Positions 1-7,573 of a stretch of DNA of 12,131 bases are shown one piece after another. The position numbers and the translations under genes are program-made. How positions within the stretch are numbered: the first letter of the stretch is position 1; each line of letters starts with the position of its first letter. A model generated the notes under the pieces. The model ran no database searches, was not told where the DNA came from, and was given only the letters and a program-made list of their open reading frames with translations. The stretch is from an uncultured Clostridia bacterium (lineage in GTDB: Bacteria > Bacillota_A > Clostridia > UMGS1840 > HGM11507), in contig CAKRUL010000012.1 in the NCBI GenBank assembly GCA_934403665.1, forward strand, positions 1 through 12,131, read 5' to 3'.

Positions 1-78
1 TTTTTGTTAAGCATTACACCATATGGTTTTCACAGGCAAATTTCTTGTGAGCCTGCGCCAAAATGCTCATGAATCCTA

Positions 79-1455
79 TTATCCTTCCACCTTCGGCAGA
101 CCGTCAAATCCAATCTGAAGCTCTTCATCGCTCGGAATATAATCTCTCAATTGTCCGTTGTGGAACTTCTCATAAGCAACCATATCGAAATAGCCGGTTC
201 CGGTCAGGCCGAACACAATGGTTTTTTCCTCACCGGTTTCCTTGCAGCACATTGCTTCATCAATAGCGACACGAATCGCATGACTGCTTTCCGGAGCAGG
301 CAGAATGCCTTCTACTCTTGCAAACTGTTCCGCCGCCTCGAATACAGAAGTCTGTTTCACGGAGACAGCCTCCATCAAGCCGTCATGATACAGCTGTGAC
401 AGCGTGGAGCTCATACCGTGATAGCGCAAGCCGCCCGCATGATCCGCCGCCGGAATAAAGCCGCTTCCAAGGGTATACATTTTTGCAAGCGGACAAACCA
501 TTCCGGTATCGCAGAAGTCATATGCAAATTTTCCTCTGGTAAAGCTGGGGCAGGACGCAGGCTCCACTGCAATAATGCGATAATCGGCTTCTCCGCGCAG
601 TTTTTCCCCCATGAAAGGAGAAATCAATCCGCCCAAATTGGAGCCTCCGCCAGCACATCCGATGATAATATCGGGGTGAATGTCGTATTTATCCAACGCC
701 GCCTTTGTCTCCAGTCCAATCACTGACTGATGGAGCAGAACCTGATTCAGCACGCTTCCGAGAACATAACGGTATCCCTCGCTTTTTGTTGCAACCTCAA
801 CCGCTTCGGAAATCGCACACCCTAAGCTTCCCGATGTGCCGGGATGCGCCTGTAAAATCTTTCTGCCCACCTCGGTATCCATAGAGGGAGAAGGGGTCAC
901 CGACGCACCATAGGTGCGCATCACTTCCCGGCGGAACGGCTTTTGTTCATAAGAAACCTTCACCATGTATACCTTACAATCCAATCCGAAATAGGAACAA
1001 GCCATCGAAAGCGCTGTTCCCCACTGGCCGGCTCCGGTTTCGGTCGTAACACCTTTTAAGCCCTGCTTCTTCGCATAATAGGCCTGCGCAATGGCAGAGT
1101 TCAGCTTATGACTGCCGCTGGTATTGTTACCCTCGAATTTATAGTAAATCTTTGCCGGTGTCTGCAACTTCTCCTCCAAACAATAGGCACGCACCAAAGG
1201 AGAAGGCCGATACATCTTATAAAAATTTCGAATTTCCTCAGGGATTTCAAAAAACGCCGTTGTGTCATCCAGTTCCTGTTTGACCAACTCATCACAGAAT
1301 ACCGGCTGCAATTCTTCCTCTTTCATAGGCTGATGAGTTGCCGGATTCAAAAGCGGAGCGGGCTTGTTTTTCATATCCGCCCGTACATTGTACCAGCTCT
1401 TAGGCATCTCGCTTTCTTCCAAATAGATTTTGTAAGGAATCTCCTGTTTTGACAT
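79..1455 (-). CDS. trpB: Tryptophan synthase beta chain, TrpB2 type
   Basis: PLP enzyme that joins indole to L-serine to give L-tryptophan in the cytoplasm. The 458-residue product has the PLP lysine in GSHKLNS (K117), the TrpB2-type signature ETGAGQWG (residues 139-146; classical TrpB has QHG) and the phosphate-binding loop CAGGGSN (267-273). The N-terminal extension of about 75 residues before the catalytic core fits TrpB2 (TrpEb_2). I chose the ATG at 1455 because AAAGGAGA (1463-1470) sits at good spacing. The frame is open to 1533, but that start lies inside the upstream terminator hairpin. Another ATG at 1461 is too close to the Shine-Dalgarno. No trpA or other trp gene is visible. A Trp-specific T-box lies directly upstream, which supports a tryptophan role. 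Family assignment is firm; the role in indole salvage is inferred. Confidence 0.95.
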   Translation of the reverse strand: MSKQEIPYKIYLEESEMPKSWYNVRADMKNKPAPLLNPATHQPMKEEELQPVFCDELVKQELDDTTAFFEIPEEIRNFYKMYRPSPLVRAYCLEEKLQTPAKIYYKFEGNNTSGSHKLNSAIAQAYYAKKQGLKGVTTETGAGQWGTALSMACSYFGLDCKVYMVKVSYEQKPFRREVMRTYGASVTPSPSMDTEVGRKILQAHPGTSGSLGCAISEAVEVATKSEGYRYVLGSVLNQVLLHQSVIGLETKAALDKYDIHPDIIIGCAGGGSNLGGLISPFMGEKLRGEADYRIIAVEPASCPSFTRGKFAYDFCDTGMVCPLAKMYTLGSGFIPAADHAGGLRYHGMSSTLSQLYHDGLMEAVSVKQTSVFEAAEQFARVEGILPAPESSHAIRVAIDEAMCCKETGEEKTIVFGLTGTGYFDMVAYEKFHNGQLRDYIPSDEELQIGFDGLPKVEG

Positions 1456-1490
1456 CTTCATGTCTCCTTTCTTTTTATTTGGGACGGGAT

Positions 1491-1539
1491 AAAAAAATAC
1501 CCTTATCCCAGAATCGTTTTCGTGCTGGGACAAGAGTAT
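1491..1539 (-). terminator. Intrinsic terminator of the trp T-box
   Basis: A 15-bp stem (arms 1525-1539 and 1497-1511, two G-U wobbles) with a 13-base loop, followed on the minus strand by a run of U at 1496-1491. Its 5' arm includes the GUCCC segment that would pair with the T-box sequence in the antiterminator, as expected for this riboswitch class. Confidence 0.92.
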
Positions 1540-1787
1540 ATCATTTCCATATAATCCTGCGGTGCCACCCTGCTTGGCGCTTTTGCGCCCTCTTTACGCA
1601 TACCTTTGATATGCAGACTTTTGTTAACGGAGTGCCATACTCCGGCTCACATACTAAAAGAATTGCTCTTTTTTCCGCTCGCCCTCGGAAGTCCATTCAG
1701 TCTCCGTTTTCTTACTGCAATCCCACCATCTGCAGCTCTCTTAGAAGAAAAACCATGAAACCTACTTACTCTCCCTCAATGGTTTCT
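1491..1787 (-). promoter_or_regulatory. T-box leader, tryptophan specifier (UGG)
   Basis: Transcription-attenuating T-box riboswitch that reads uncharged tRNA-Trp upstream of trpB. The conserved T-box AGGGTGGCACCGC is at 1571-1559. Stem I features are present: GGTGGGA, AGTA before the specifier loop, and GAA-UGG-AC with UGG at 1695-1693, followed by TTCCGAG. UGG decodes tryptophan and matches the downstream gene. The leader ends in an intrinsic terminator (1491-1539). By the known T-box mechanism, uncharged tRNA-Trp should stabilise the antiterminator and allow trpB transcription; charged tRNA gives termination. The 5' limit is estimated from the promoter -10 box. Confidence 0.93.
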
Positions 1788-1793
1788 ACTAAC

Positions 1794-1821
1794 AGTATAG
1801 CAGAAAAAATTCTTTTGTCAA
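1794..1821 (-). promoter_or_regulatory. Sigma-A promoter of trpB
   Basis: TTGACA (1821-1816) and TATACT (1799-1794) separated by 16 bases, just upstream of the T-box leader. The -35 is a perfect consensus match. No clear terminator separates it from the HAD gene upstream, so read-through from that unit into the T-box is possible. Confidence 0.85.
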
Positions 1822-1902
1822 TACTGATTTTTGCTTTTCCTTTCACCTTTGCATTTGCTTCACCGCGAAAAATCGTAATTTTTGGAAGCTTTCTTTTGCA
1901 CG

Positions 1903-2544
1903 TTATAGTAGCAGTTCCCGAAAACTTACAAGATACCTGTCGGCGATGCGTTTGATTGCATCTCTTTCCGCCTGTGAAGCGCCATCCTCCACTGCGGTCA
2001 CCATCATTCCGGCACTTTTGGCGCTTTGCACGGCAATCAAAATATCCTCAAACACCATACAGTATTGCGGTGAAACCCGGAGCGCCTTCGCCGTTTGCAG
2101 ATAGAGCGCCGGGTTCTCCTTTCCTTTCCCGGCCTCGTCCGAGGTCATAATCACATCAAACCATTCAAAGATGCCGTTGCGTTTCAAAAACGCTTCCCCG
2201 TTTTTCCGAAAATTAGAGGTGAGAAGCGCCAGCTTTACTCCGCACTGACGAAGGTGCTGCAAATATGCAAAGGCACCCAGCTTTAAATCCAGTTCCTTTT
2301 CATAATAAGGGTACACCATGTCCATCCACTCGCACTGGATTTCTTCTGCCGTCATGTCCAAGGGATAGTGCTGTGCCAGATACTGAGAGGAGCTTTCAAA
2401 GGTCATATTATGAAACAAAGCATTTTGGCCGGGTTCCGGAGGAATCTGCCTTTTTTCCAAAAAACGTTTTGCCAGATCCTCCCAAATCCACATAGAATCC
2501 GTCAATGTGCCGTCCATATCGAAAATTGCGCCCTGAAAATTCAT
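1903..2544 (-). CDS. HAD-superfamily phosphatase, beta-phosphoglucomutase-like
   Basis: A 213-residue cytoplasmic HAD hydrolase of subfamily IA type. Motif I is FDMDGTLTDS (nucleophile D9, acid D11), motif II LLTSN (S110), motif III lysine in GKGKENP (around K140-K142) and motif IV VFEDILIAV (E166-D167). The alpha-helical cap lies between about residues 15 and 90, as in beta-phosphoglucomutase and phosphoglycolate phosphatase relatives. The substrate cannot be told from sequence. The start at 2544 has GGAGGAG just upstream. It follows the DUF1015 gene by 69 bases without a convincing terminator, so the two are probably co-transcribed. Confidence 0.9.
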   Translation of the reverse strand: MNFQGAIFDMDGTLTDSMWIWEDLAKRFLEKRQIPPEPGQNALFHNMTFESSSQYLAQHYPLDMTAEEIQCEWMDMVYPYYEKELDLKLGAFAYLQHLRQCGVKLALLTSNFRKNGEAFLKRNGIFEWFDVIMTSDEAGKGKENPALYLQTAKALRVSPQYCMVFEDILIAVQSAKSAGMMVTAVEDGASQAERDAIKRIADRYLVSFRELLL

Positions 2545-2613
2545 GTTGCTCCTCCGGTCGTCTTGTTCGTCCTCATGTCTTTCCCTCTCTCAAAGAAAAC
2601 AGAGAGTTTCCTG

Positions 2614-3927
2614 TCATTGTTCCGAGACCGGCTCAAGCTGGTTCATCACAATCCCGGTTACCAGCTTCGGCCAGAAATAAGTAGACTTTTGCGGCATTTT
2701 TTCTTTGTATAATGTCACGTCCTTAATCTCACGGATTTTGGTTGCGTTAAGAATAAAACTGCACTGAAACGTTCCATCCTGTACCTTCTCGATCGCCTCC
2801 GAAAAATCACGGGTATAGCTCAGATTTTTCTGATTCGCCATATTCTCCTTGTCAATTCCAAGAAAACGTTCCAGAATGCCAGAATGGAGGATGGAAACAT
2901 CCAGATTGCGATACGGTTCCGATTTTTCCGGAATTCGCTCGTCCATCAGCGTTGGATTCTTTAACGTCAGGATATAATAATAATCCTTTCCGGTATAGAA
3001 GCCGAAGTTCTTCCCTTCCCGCACGGAAAGTTCCCGTTCCATTTGTTTCGGATTTTCACATCTTTCCACTGCAAAATCCGCCGACACCTCTTTCAGAAAA
3101 TCTTCCTCTGAAAAATTCCGCAAATCCCGAAGCATTCTATGGGTCGGAAAAACCAGCAAGCCCTCATTATCCATATTGACCAAAAACATCATGACATATT
3201 GAAACAGAGCGTCCTCGTCATATTGCCCCTTTTCTTCGCGCAGCTTATTGCGGTAATTCAAAGCAGTTTCATAACGGTGATGACCGTCCGCGATATAAAG
3301 CTTTTCTGCCTGAAACAGTCTGATAATCTCACGGACTTCTTCCCCTTCCGGCACAATCCAAACCCTCTGCTGTATTCCGTCATCCGTTGTAAAACAAATG
3401 TCCGGCTCGCCGGAAGAAAGTGCATCAATCGCAGGATAAATCTTTTTCTGCTCGTCCAGATAAAGAGAATAAATCTGCGAAAAATTGCAGTTGGTTGCAC
3501 ACATCAGACGAAAACGATCCGATTTTGCCTTAGAAAGGGTTTCCTCATGCGGAAGCACCACGCCCTTTTCAAATTCCTCCAGCTTCACGAGACAAATGAT
3601 TCCTTTAAACGATTTGGACTCGCCGTTTTTCAGCTGAAAAATCTGTTCATAAACATACAGGCAATCCTGATCCTCCCGTTTCAGTACGCCCGTATTCAAA
3701 AACTCACGCAGCTGCTGTCCTGCACGGGTATACTTATTCTGCAGTTCGTTATCCCCTGCAAGCTCCATCCCGTATTCCAAACGAATGACATTGTTTTTGT
3801 TTTTTTCGTAATACGCCTTTTGTTCCTTCGGCGAAATGATGTCATAAGGCGGAGTCACCAACTCCTTCAAATCTCCGGCAACCTTGGGGTCATATCTGAG
3901 TCCTCGAAACGCTTTGATTTCTGCCAT
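2614..3927 (-). CDS. DUF1015 family protein (possible ParB/SerK-like kinase)
   Basis: A 437-residue cytoplasmic protein of the DUF1015 family (COG4198), biochemically uncharacterised as far as I know. Family motifs are visible: TPPYDII (25-31), PHEETLSKAKSDR (126-138), IADGHHRYETA (212-222) and a later VFPTHRML. The DGHHR motif resembles that of ParB/sulfiredoxin-fold proteins, including the archaeal free serine kinase SerK; this likeness is my inference. I recall family members near serine biosynthesis genes in clostridia, which is also unverified here. The ATG at 3927 is preferred because GGAGGATATA sits 8 bases before it; an ATG at 3942 overlaps that Shine-Dalgarno. It has its own promoter (3963-3991) and probably forms a two-gene unit with the HAD phosphatase. 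Confidence 0.88.
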   Translation of the reverse strand: MAEIKAFRGLRYDPKVAGDLKELVTPPYDIISPKEQKAYYEKNKNNVIRLEYGMELAGDNELQNKYTRAGQQLREFLNTGVLKREDQDCLYVYEQIFQLKNGESKSFKGIICLVKLEEFEKGVVLPHEETLSKAKSDRFRLMCATNCNFSQIYSLYLDEQKKIYPAIDALSSGEPDICFTTDDGIQQRVWIVPEGEEVREIIRLFQAEKLYIADGHHRYETALNYRNKLREEKGQYDEDALFQYVMMFLVNMDNEGLLVFPTHRMLRDLRNFSEEDFLKEVSADFAVERCENPKQMERELSVREGKNFGFYTGKDYYYILTLKNPTLMDERIPEKSEPYRNLDVSILHSGILERFLGIDKENMANQKNLSYTRDFSEAIEKVQDGTFQCSFILNATKIREIKDVTLYKEKMPQKSTYFWPKLVTGIVMNQLEPVSEQ

Positions 3928-3962
3928 GTTTATATCCTCCAAACGGTCTGTTTTTCTTTTTT

Positions 3963-3991
3963 ATTTTACACGATTCCGGAACATTCGTCAA
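3963..3991 (-). promoter_or_regulatory. Sigma-A promoter of the DUF1015-HAD unit
   Basis: TTGACG (3991-3986), a 17-base spacer and TAAAAT (3968-3963) lie about 36 bases before the start codon. The predicted leader is only about 30 bases, so no attenuator is expected here. Confidence 0.85.
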
Positions 3992-4039
3992 CCGGCGAAG
4001 CCGTCTGTCCTGTAATTTTAAAACGCTTTATCCGATCTC

Positions 4040-4084
4040 AAAAGGGAGCTGCGGCAAAACAGACTTCCTTTTGCCACAGCTCCC
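4040..4084 (-). terminator. Intrinsic terminator after the aspartate kinase gene
   Basis: A 16-bp stem (arms 4069-4084 and 4044-4059, one G-U pair) with a 9-base loop, followed on the minus strand by UUUU. It closes the tdh-kbl-lysC operon and separates it from the DUF1015 promoter. The U run is short, but the stem is GC-rich and nearly perfect. Confidence 0.88.
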
Positions 4085-4123
4085 CTTCCGCTTTTATGTT
4101 TTCGGGTCACAGCCATAAAACGG

Positions 4124-4591
4124 CTAAAAGAATTTTCCGTGAATGGCTCTGACTGCTTTTTCACTGTCCTCTTCCGCCACAATTAAGCTGACTTTAATCT
4201 CGGAGGTGGACACCATGTTGATGTTAATCTGTTCCTCATAAAGCGCCTCAAAAATCTTGGAAGCGACGCCCGGATTCGATGCCATTCCTGCCCCCACCAC
4301 GGACACTTTCGCGACGTCCTCGCGGTATTGAAACTCCTTTGCTCCGATATAAGCCTGATTGGCACACAAAATGCTCAACGCTTCTTCCAGATTTTCGTTA
4401 GAAACCACAAAGGAAATATCCTTTGTACCGTTTTGACCGATTGACTGCAGAATAATGTGCACATCGATATTCTTCTGTGCCAGCAGATGAAACAGCTTAT
4501 AGGCACGCCCCGGCTCATCCGGAATCCCCACGGTCGATATCCGCGCCACCTCATTGTCTCTTGCCACTCCTCTGATTACCATCTTTTCCAA
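4124..4591 (-). CDS. Possible internally initiated beta subunit of aspartate kinase
   Basis: A candidate in-frame internal start within the aspartate kinase gene. AAGGAGGTAT (4606-4597), close to a perfect anti-16S match, precedes an in-frame TTG at 4591 (residue 246) by 8 bases after GGAGG. An ATG at 4582 (residue 249) is also in frame but 17 bases away. The product would be about 155 residues with both ACT regions and no kinase domain. Bacillus subtilis aspartokinase II is known to make such a beta subunit of about 160 residues by internal initiation. Whether it is used here is inferred; a purine-rich Lys-Glu-Val codon run could mimic the signal. Confidence 0.5.
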   Translation of the reverse strand: MEKMVIRGVARDNEVARISTVGIPDEPGRAYKLFHLLAQKNIDVHIILQSIGQNGTKDISFVVSNENLEEALSILCANQAYIGAKEFQYREDVAKVSVVGAGMASNPGVASKIFEALYEEQININMVSTSEIKVSLIVAEEDSEKAVRAIHGKFF

Positions 4592-5326
4592 AAGGGATAC
4601 CTCCTTCACGGTTGTTCCGGTTACATGCTGAAAACTGGATTTTACCTCCAGATTGACATTGTATTTCTGCGCCATTTCCACAGCTCGGTTATGAAGCACA
4701 TTTGCGCCGGCCGATGCCAGCTCCAGCATTTCTTCATAGGAAATGTCCCGAAGCTTGACCGGATGCTCCACAATGCGCGGATCTGCTGTATACACGCCGT
4801 CCACATCCGTATAGATTTCGCATACCTCTGCACTGAGCGCCGCTGCAAGGGCTACCGCGGAAGTATCCGAGCCTCCCCGTCCGATGGTTGTAATATCGTG
4901 ATTGCTGTTGATGCCCTGAAAGCCTGCGGCAATTACGATTTTGTTCTGATCCAGTTCGCCGAGCAGCCTCTGAGAATCCACCGACTTGATTTTCGCCTTG
5001 CCGTTGTTCCGATCGGTCAGGACGGGGAGCTGCCATCCGGTCAAGGATATCACCGGATAGCCCAGCTTTTCCAAAGCCATGGCAAGCAATGAAATCGTGA
5101 TCTGCTCACCTGTGGACAGCAAAACATCCATTTCCCGCTTGGAGGGCTTTTCATTGATTTCCCGCGCTTTCTGCAACAATTCATCCGTTGTGTCACCCTG
5201 TGCAGAGACGACTGCGACCACCCGGTCTCCGGCGCGGTATCTCTCTGCAATCCTTTCCGCCACCCGGAAAATACATTCCCGGTCAGCAACCGAGGAACCA
5301 CCAAATTTCTGAACAATCAATCCCAT
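4124..5326 (-). CDS. lysC: Aspartate kinase, monofunctional, with two ACT domains
   Basis: Phosphorylates L-aspartate to aspartyl-4-phosphate, the first step to lysine, threonine and methionine. The product has 400 residues, close to the 408 of Bacillus aspartokinase II. KFGGSS (7-12), STGEQ (71-75), TTIGRGGSDTSA (146-157) and the YTADPR segment (179-184) mark the kinase domain. Two C-terminal ACT regions lie at about 258-325 and 340-400, suggesting feedback control by an amino acid; which one is unknown. The start at 5326 has AGGAG overlapping the kbl stop codon, 10 bases downstream of kbl. An internal Shine-Dalgarno before residue 246 may drive a separate regulatory subunit. Sharing an operon with threonine-degrading genes is unusual. 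The symbol is the generic one for a monofunctional aspartokinase. Confidence 0.95.
   Translation of the reverse strand: MGLIVQKFGGSSVADRECIFRVAERIAERYRAGDRVVAVVSAQGDTTDELLQKAREINEKPSKREMDVLLSTGEQITISLLAMALEKLGYPVISLTGWQLPVLTDRNNGKAKIKSVDSQRLLGELDQNKIVIAAGFQGINSNHDITTIGRGGSDTSAVALAAALSAEVCEIYTDVDGVYTADPRIVEHPVKLRDISYEEMLELASAGANVLHNRAVEMAQKYNVNLEVKSSFQHVTGTTVKEVSLLEKMVIRGVARDNEVARISTVGIPDEPGRAYKLFHLLAQKNIDVHIILQSIGQNGTKDISFVVSNENLEEALSILCANQAYIGAKEFQYREDVAKVSVVGAGMASNPGVASKIFEALYEEQININMVSTSEIKVSLIVAEEDSEKAVRAIHGKFF
4589..4606 (-). promoter_or_regulatory. Internal Shine-Dalgarno and TTG start in the aspartate kinase gene
   Basis: AAGGAGGTAT at 4606-4597 followed by CCCTT and an in-frame TTG at 4591-4589. 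It lies at the junction between the kinase domain and the ACT region, where a regulatory subunit would be expected to begin. Confidence 0.5.
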
Positions 5327-5336
5327 AACGGTTCTC

Positions 5337-6518
5337 CTAAATCTTCATTTCTTCTTTGACTTCCCGGAATTTATCTGCCGCATACTGAAGCTCCTCTTTG
5401 GTGAGCGCAGCGGACATCTGTGTCCGGATTCGTGCTTTTCCTTTCGGAACAACCGGATAAGAAAACGCCGTGACATAAACTCCTTTTTCCAGCATCCGCT
5501 CCGCCATTTCCACAGCGACATGTTCGTCATACAGCTTAATCGGAAGAATCGGCGTGCCGCTGTCTGTCACATCCAACCCGATTTCCCGAATTCTTGCACT
5601 GAAATAAGCGGTGTTTTCAAACAACCTGTCGCGGTATTCCGTTGTGCTCTCACACAATTCCAAAGCTTTGAGGGTTCCCTCCGCGATCGCCGGAGCCAGC
5701 GTGTTGGAAAAAAGATACGGTCTGGAGGCCTGACGAAGCAGATGAACCATTTCCTTTCTTCCGCTGGTATATCCGCCGCTGGCGCCGCCTAAAGCCTTGC
5801 CGAACGTTCCTGTAAGGATATCGACTCTTCCGGTGACGCCGCAGTATTCCGGAGTTCCTCTTCCGTGTTCCCCCATGAAGCCCACCGCATGGCTGTCATC
5901 CACCATGACAAGTGCATCATATTCCTCTGCCAAATCACAAATTTTCTTCAGGTTTGCCACCGTTCCATCCATCGAGAAAACGCCGTCGGTCGCAATCAAG
6001 CGAATTCTGGCATCCTTTGCCTCCTCCAGCTTTGCTCTCAAATCAGCCATATCATTGTTTCGATAGCGTAACCGTTTCGCCTTGCAGAGACGAACACCGT
6101 CAATGATACTGGCATGATTCAGCGCATCGCTGATCACCGCATCCTGATCGCTCAGCAAAGTCTCAAACAATCCTCCGTTTGCATCAAAGCAAGAAGAATA
6201 CAGGATCGTGTCTTCGGTGCCCAAAAATTTGCTGACTGCCGCCTCCAACCGTTTATGTACCTCCATTGTTCCGCAGATGAACCGGACGGAGGACATGCCA
6301 TAGCCATATTTATCATAGCTACTCTTTGCCGCATTCCGTATCTGTTCATGATTACAGAACCCCAGATAATTATTGGAACAGAGGTTAATGACCGTATCTC
6401 CGCTTTTCACCTTAATGTTGCCGCTCTGCGGGGTAAGAATCACCCGTTCGTTCTTCGTCAGGCCGTCCTGCTCAATCTGTTCATTTCTCTTTGCAATATA
6501 TTGGTATGCCGTTTTCAT
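5337..6518 (-). CDS. kbl: Glycine C-acetyltransferase (2-amino-3-ketobutyrate CoA ligase)
   Basis: PLP enzyme that cleaves 2-amino-3-oxobutyrate with CoA to glycine and acetyl-CoA, the second step of threonine breakdown after Tdh. The 393-residue length is normal for the alpha-oxoamine synthase family. LCSNNYLGF (46-54), VDDSHAVGF (206-214, with D207 and H210 near the cofactor) and [13 protein letters not shown] (238-250, PLP lysine K241) are all present. The VDDSHAVG and [11 protein letters not shown] stretches are those I recognise from Kbl proteins. The start at 6518 follows AGGGGGA, and the gene begins 20 bases after tdh and ends 10 bases before the aspartate kinase gene, giving a tight operon. 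KBL rather than 8-amino-7-oxononanoate synthase is supported by the adjacent tdh. Confidence 0.95.
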   Translation of the reverse strand: MKTAYQYIAKRNEQIEQDGLTKNERVILTPQSGNIKVKSGDTVINLCSNNYLGFCNHEQIRNAAKSSYDKYGYGMSSVRFICGTMEVHKRLEAAVSKFLGTEDTILYSSCFDANGGLFETLLSDQDAVISDALNHASIIDGVRLCKAKRLRYRNNDMADLRAKLEEAKDARIRLIATDGVFSMDGTVANLKKICDLAEEYDALVMVDDSHAVGFMGEHGRGTPEYCGVTGRVDILTGTFGKALGGASGGYTSGRKEMVHLLRQASRPYLFSNTLAPAIAEGTLKALELCESTTEYRDRLFENTAYFSARIREIGLDVTDSGTPILPIKLYDEHVAVEMAERMLEKGVYVTAFSYPVVPKGKARIRTQMSAALTKEELQYAADKFREVKEEMKI

Positions 6519-6538
6519 CGGATTTTTGTCCCCCTTTG

Positions 6539-7573
6539 TTATTTCGCCCAGTTCAAAATGACTTTCCCGGCTTTCCCGGAATTCATCGCCTCAAATCCCT
6601 TTTCAAATTTCTCTGCGTCAAGCCGGTGCGTCACAATGTTGGAAATGTCAAGCCCGGCCTGTATCATGGCCGTCATTTTATACCAGGTTTCATGCATTTG
6701 CCTGCCATAGATTCCCTTGAGGGTAAGTCCGTTGAAGATGACCTTATTCCAGTCAACTCTTGCCTCCGGCTTCAGCAATCCCAAAAGCGCAATCTTTCCC
6801 CCGTGCGTCATATTGTCCACCATGGTTTCCAAAGCCTTTTCGTTGCCCGACATCTCCAGCCCCACGTCAAAGCCTTCTTTCAGACCGATCTTTTCTGCCA
6901 CCGTGTGCAAATTCGCGCGAGCCGTGTTCACCGTGTATTTCAATCCAAGCTTTTTCGCCAGTTCCAGGCGATCATCATTCACATCGGTGATCACAACATT
7001 TCTGGCGCCGGAAAACTGACAAACCGCACCTGCCATGATTCCGATCGGTCCTGCGCCGGTAATCAGCACATCTTCTCCGATCAGGTCGAAAGAGAGTGCG
7101 CTGTGTACTGCATTTCCAAAAGGATCAAAATAGGAATATACTTCCTCATCGACATCCGGCGCACAGCGTCTGACATTTTCTTCGGGAATGACCAGATACT
7201 CCGCAAAAGCGCCGTTGCGGTTTACGCCGACGCCAAGGGTATCCTTGCATAAATGCCCGTTTCCTGCCAGACAATTCCGGCATTTTCCGCACACGATATG
7301 TCCTTCTCCGGACACAATCTCGCCAATCTTATCATTCTGCACATCGGAGCCAACCTCCGCCACCTCTCCGACAAACTCATGTCCGATGACCATAGGGGTA
7401 TGAATGGTATGCTGAGACCATTCGTCCCAGTTATAAATATGTAAATCGGTTCCGCAAATTGCTGTTTTATGAATTTTAATTTTCACATCTCGTTTTCCGG
7501 TGATCGGTTCTTCCACCTCGTCCATCCAAAGACCTTTTTGAGGATACTTTTTCACCAAAGCTTTCATACTCAT
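6539..7573 (-). CDS. tdh: L-threonine 3-dehydrogenase (zinc, NAD-dependent)
   Basis: Oxidises L-threonine to 2-amino-3-oxobutyrate using NAD, supplying the substrate of Kbl. The product is a 344-residue medium-chain dehydrogenase. [14 protein letters not shown] (39-52) is typical of Tdh; C40, H65 and E66 are the likely catalytic zinc site. C95, C98, C101 and C109 form the structural zinc site, and GAGPIG (173-178) with D197 is the NAD Rossmann fold. The start is uncertain: ATG at 7573 (MSMKAL) or 7567 (MKALV) are favoured over 7600 by comparison with known Tdh N-termini. The Shine-Dalgarno is weak (GGGAAAGAGAG), unlike its neighbours. It is first in the tdh-kbl-lysC operon, behind a structured leader. 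Confidence 0.95.
   Translation of the reverse strand: MSMKALVKKYPQKGLWMDEVEEPITGKRDVKIKIHKTAICGTDLHIYNWDEWSQHTIHTPMVIGHEFVGEVAEVGSDVQNDKIGEIVSGEGHIVCGKCRNCLAGNGHLCKDTLGVGVNRNGAFAEYLVIPEENVRRCAPDVDEEVYSYFDPFGNAVHSALSFDLIGEDVLITGAGPIGIMAGAVCQFSGARNVVITDVNDDRLELAKKLGLKYTVNTARANLHTVAEKIGLKEGFDVGLEMSGNEKALETMVDNMTHGGKIALLGLLKPEARVDWNKVIFNGLTLKGIYGRQMHETWYKMTAMIQAGLDISNIVTHRLDAEKFEKGFEAMNSGKAGKVILNWAK

Noticed and set aside
33..55. CAGGC/GCCTG hairpin downstream of trpB
   Set aside because: Only five base pairs and no U run on the minus strand; not a supportable terminator. I see nothing else in positions 1-78.
1456..1533. Upstream extension of trpB to an ATG at 1533
   Set aside because: The extension is encoded by the T-box terminator hairpin and its U run, and the ATG at 1455 has the proper Shine-Dalgarno.
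1830..1902. Terminator after the HAD gene
   Set aside because: Only a weak AAAAAT/ATTTTT hairpin with no U tail; transcription may instead run into the T-box leader.
3139..4152. 337-codon open frame on the plus strand
   Set aside because: It lies antisense to the DUF1015 gene and runs across its promoter and the aspartate kinase terminator; composition is that of a shadow frame.
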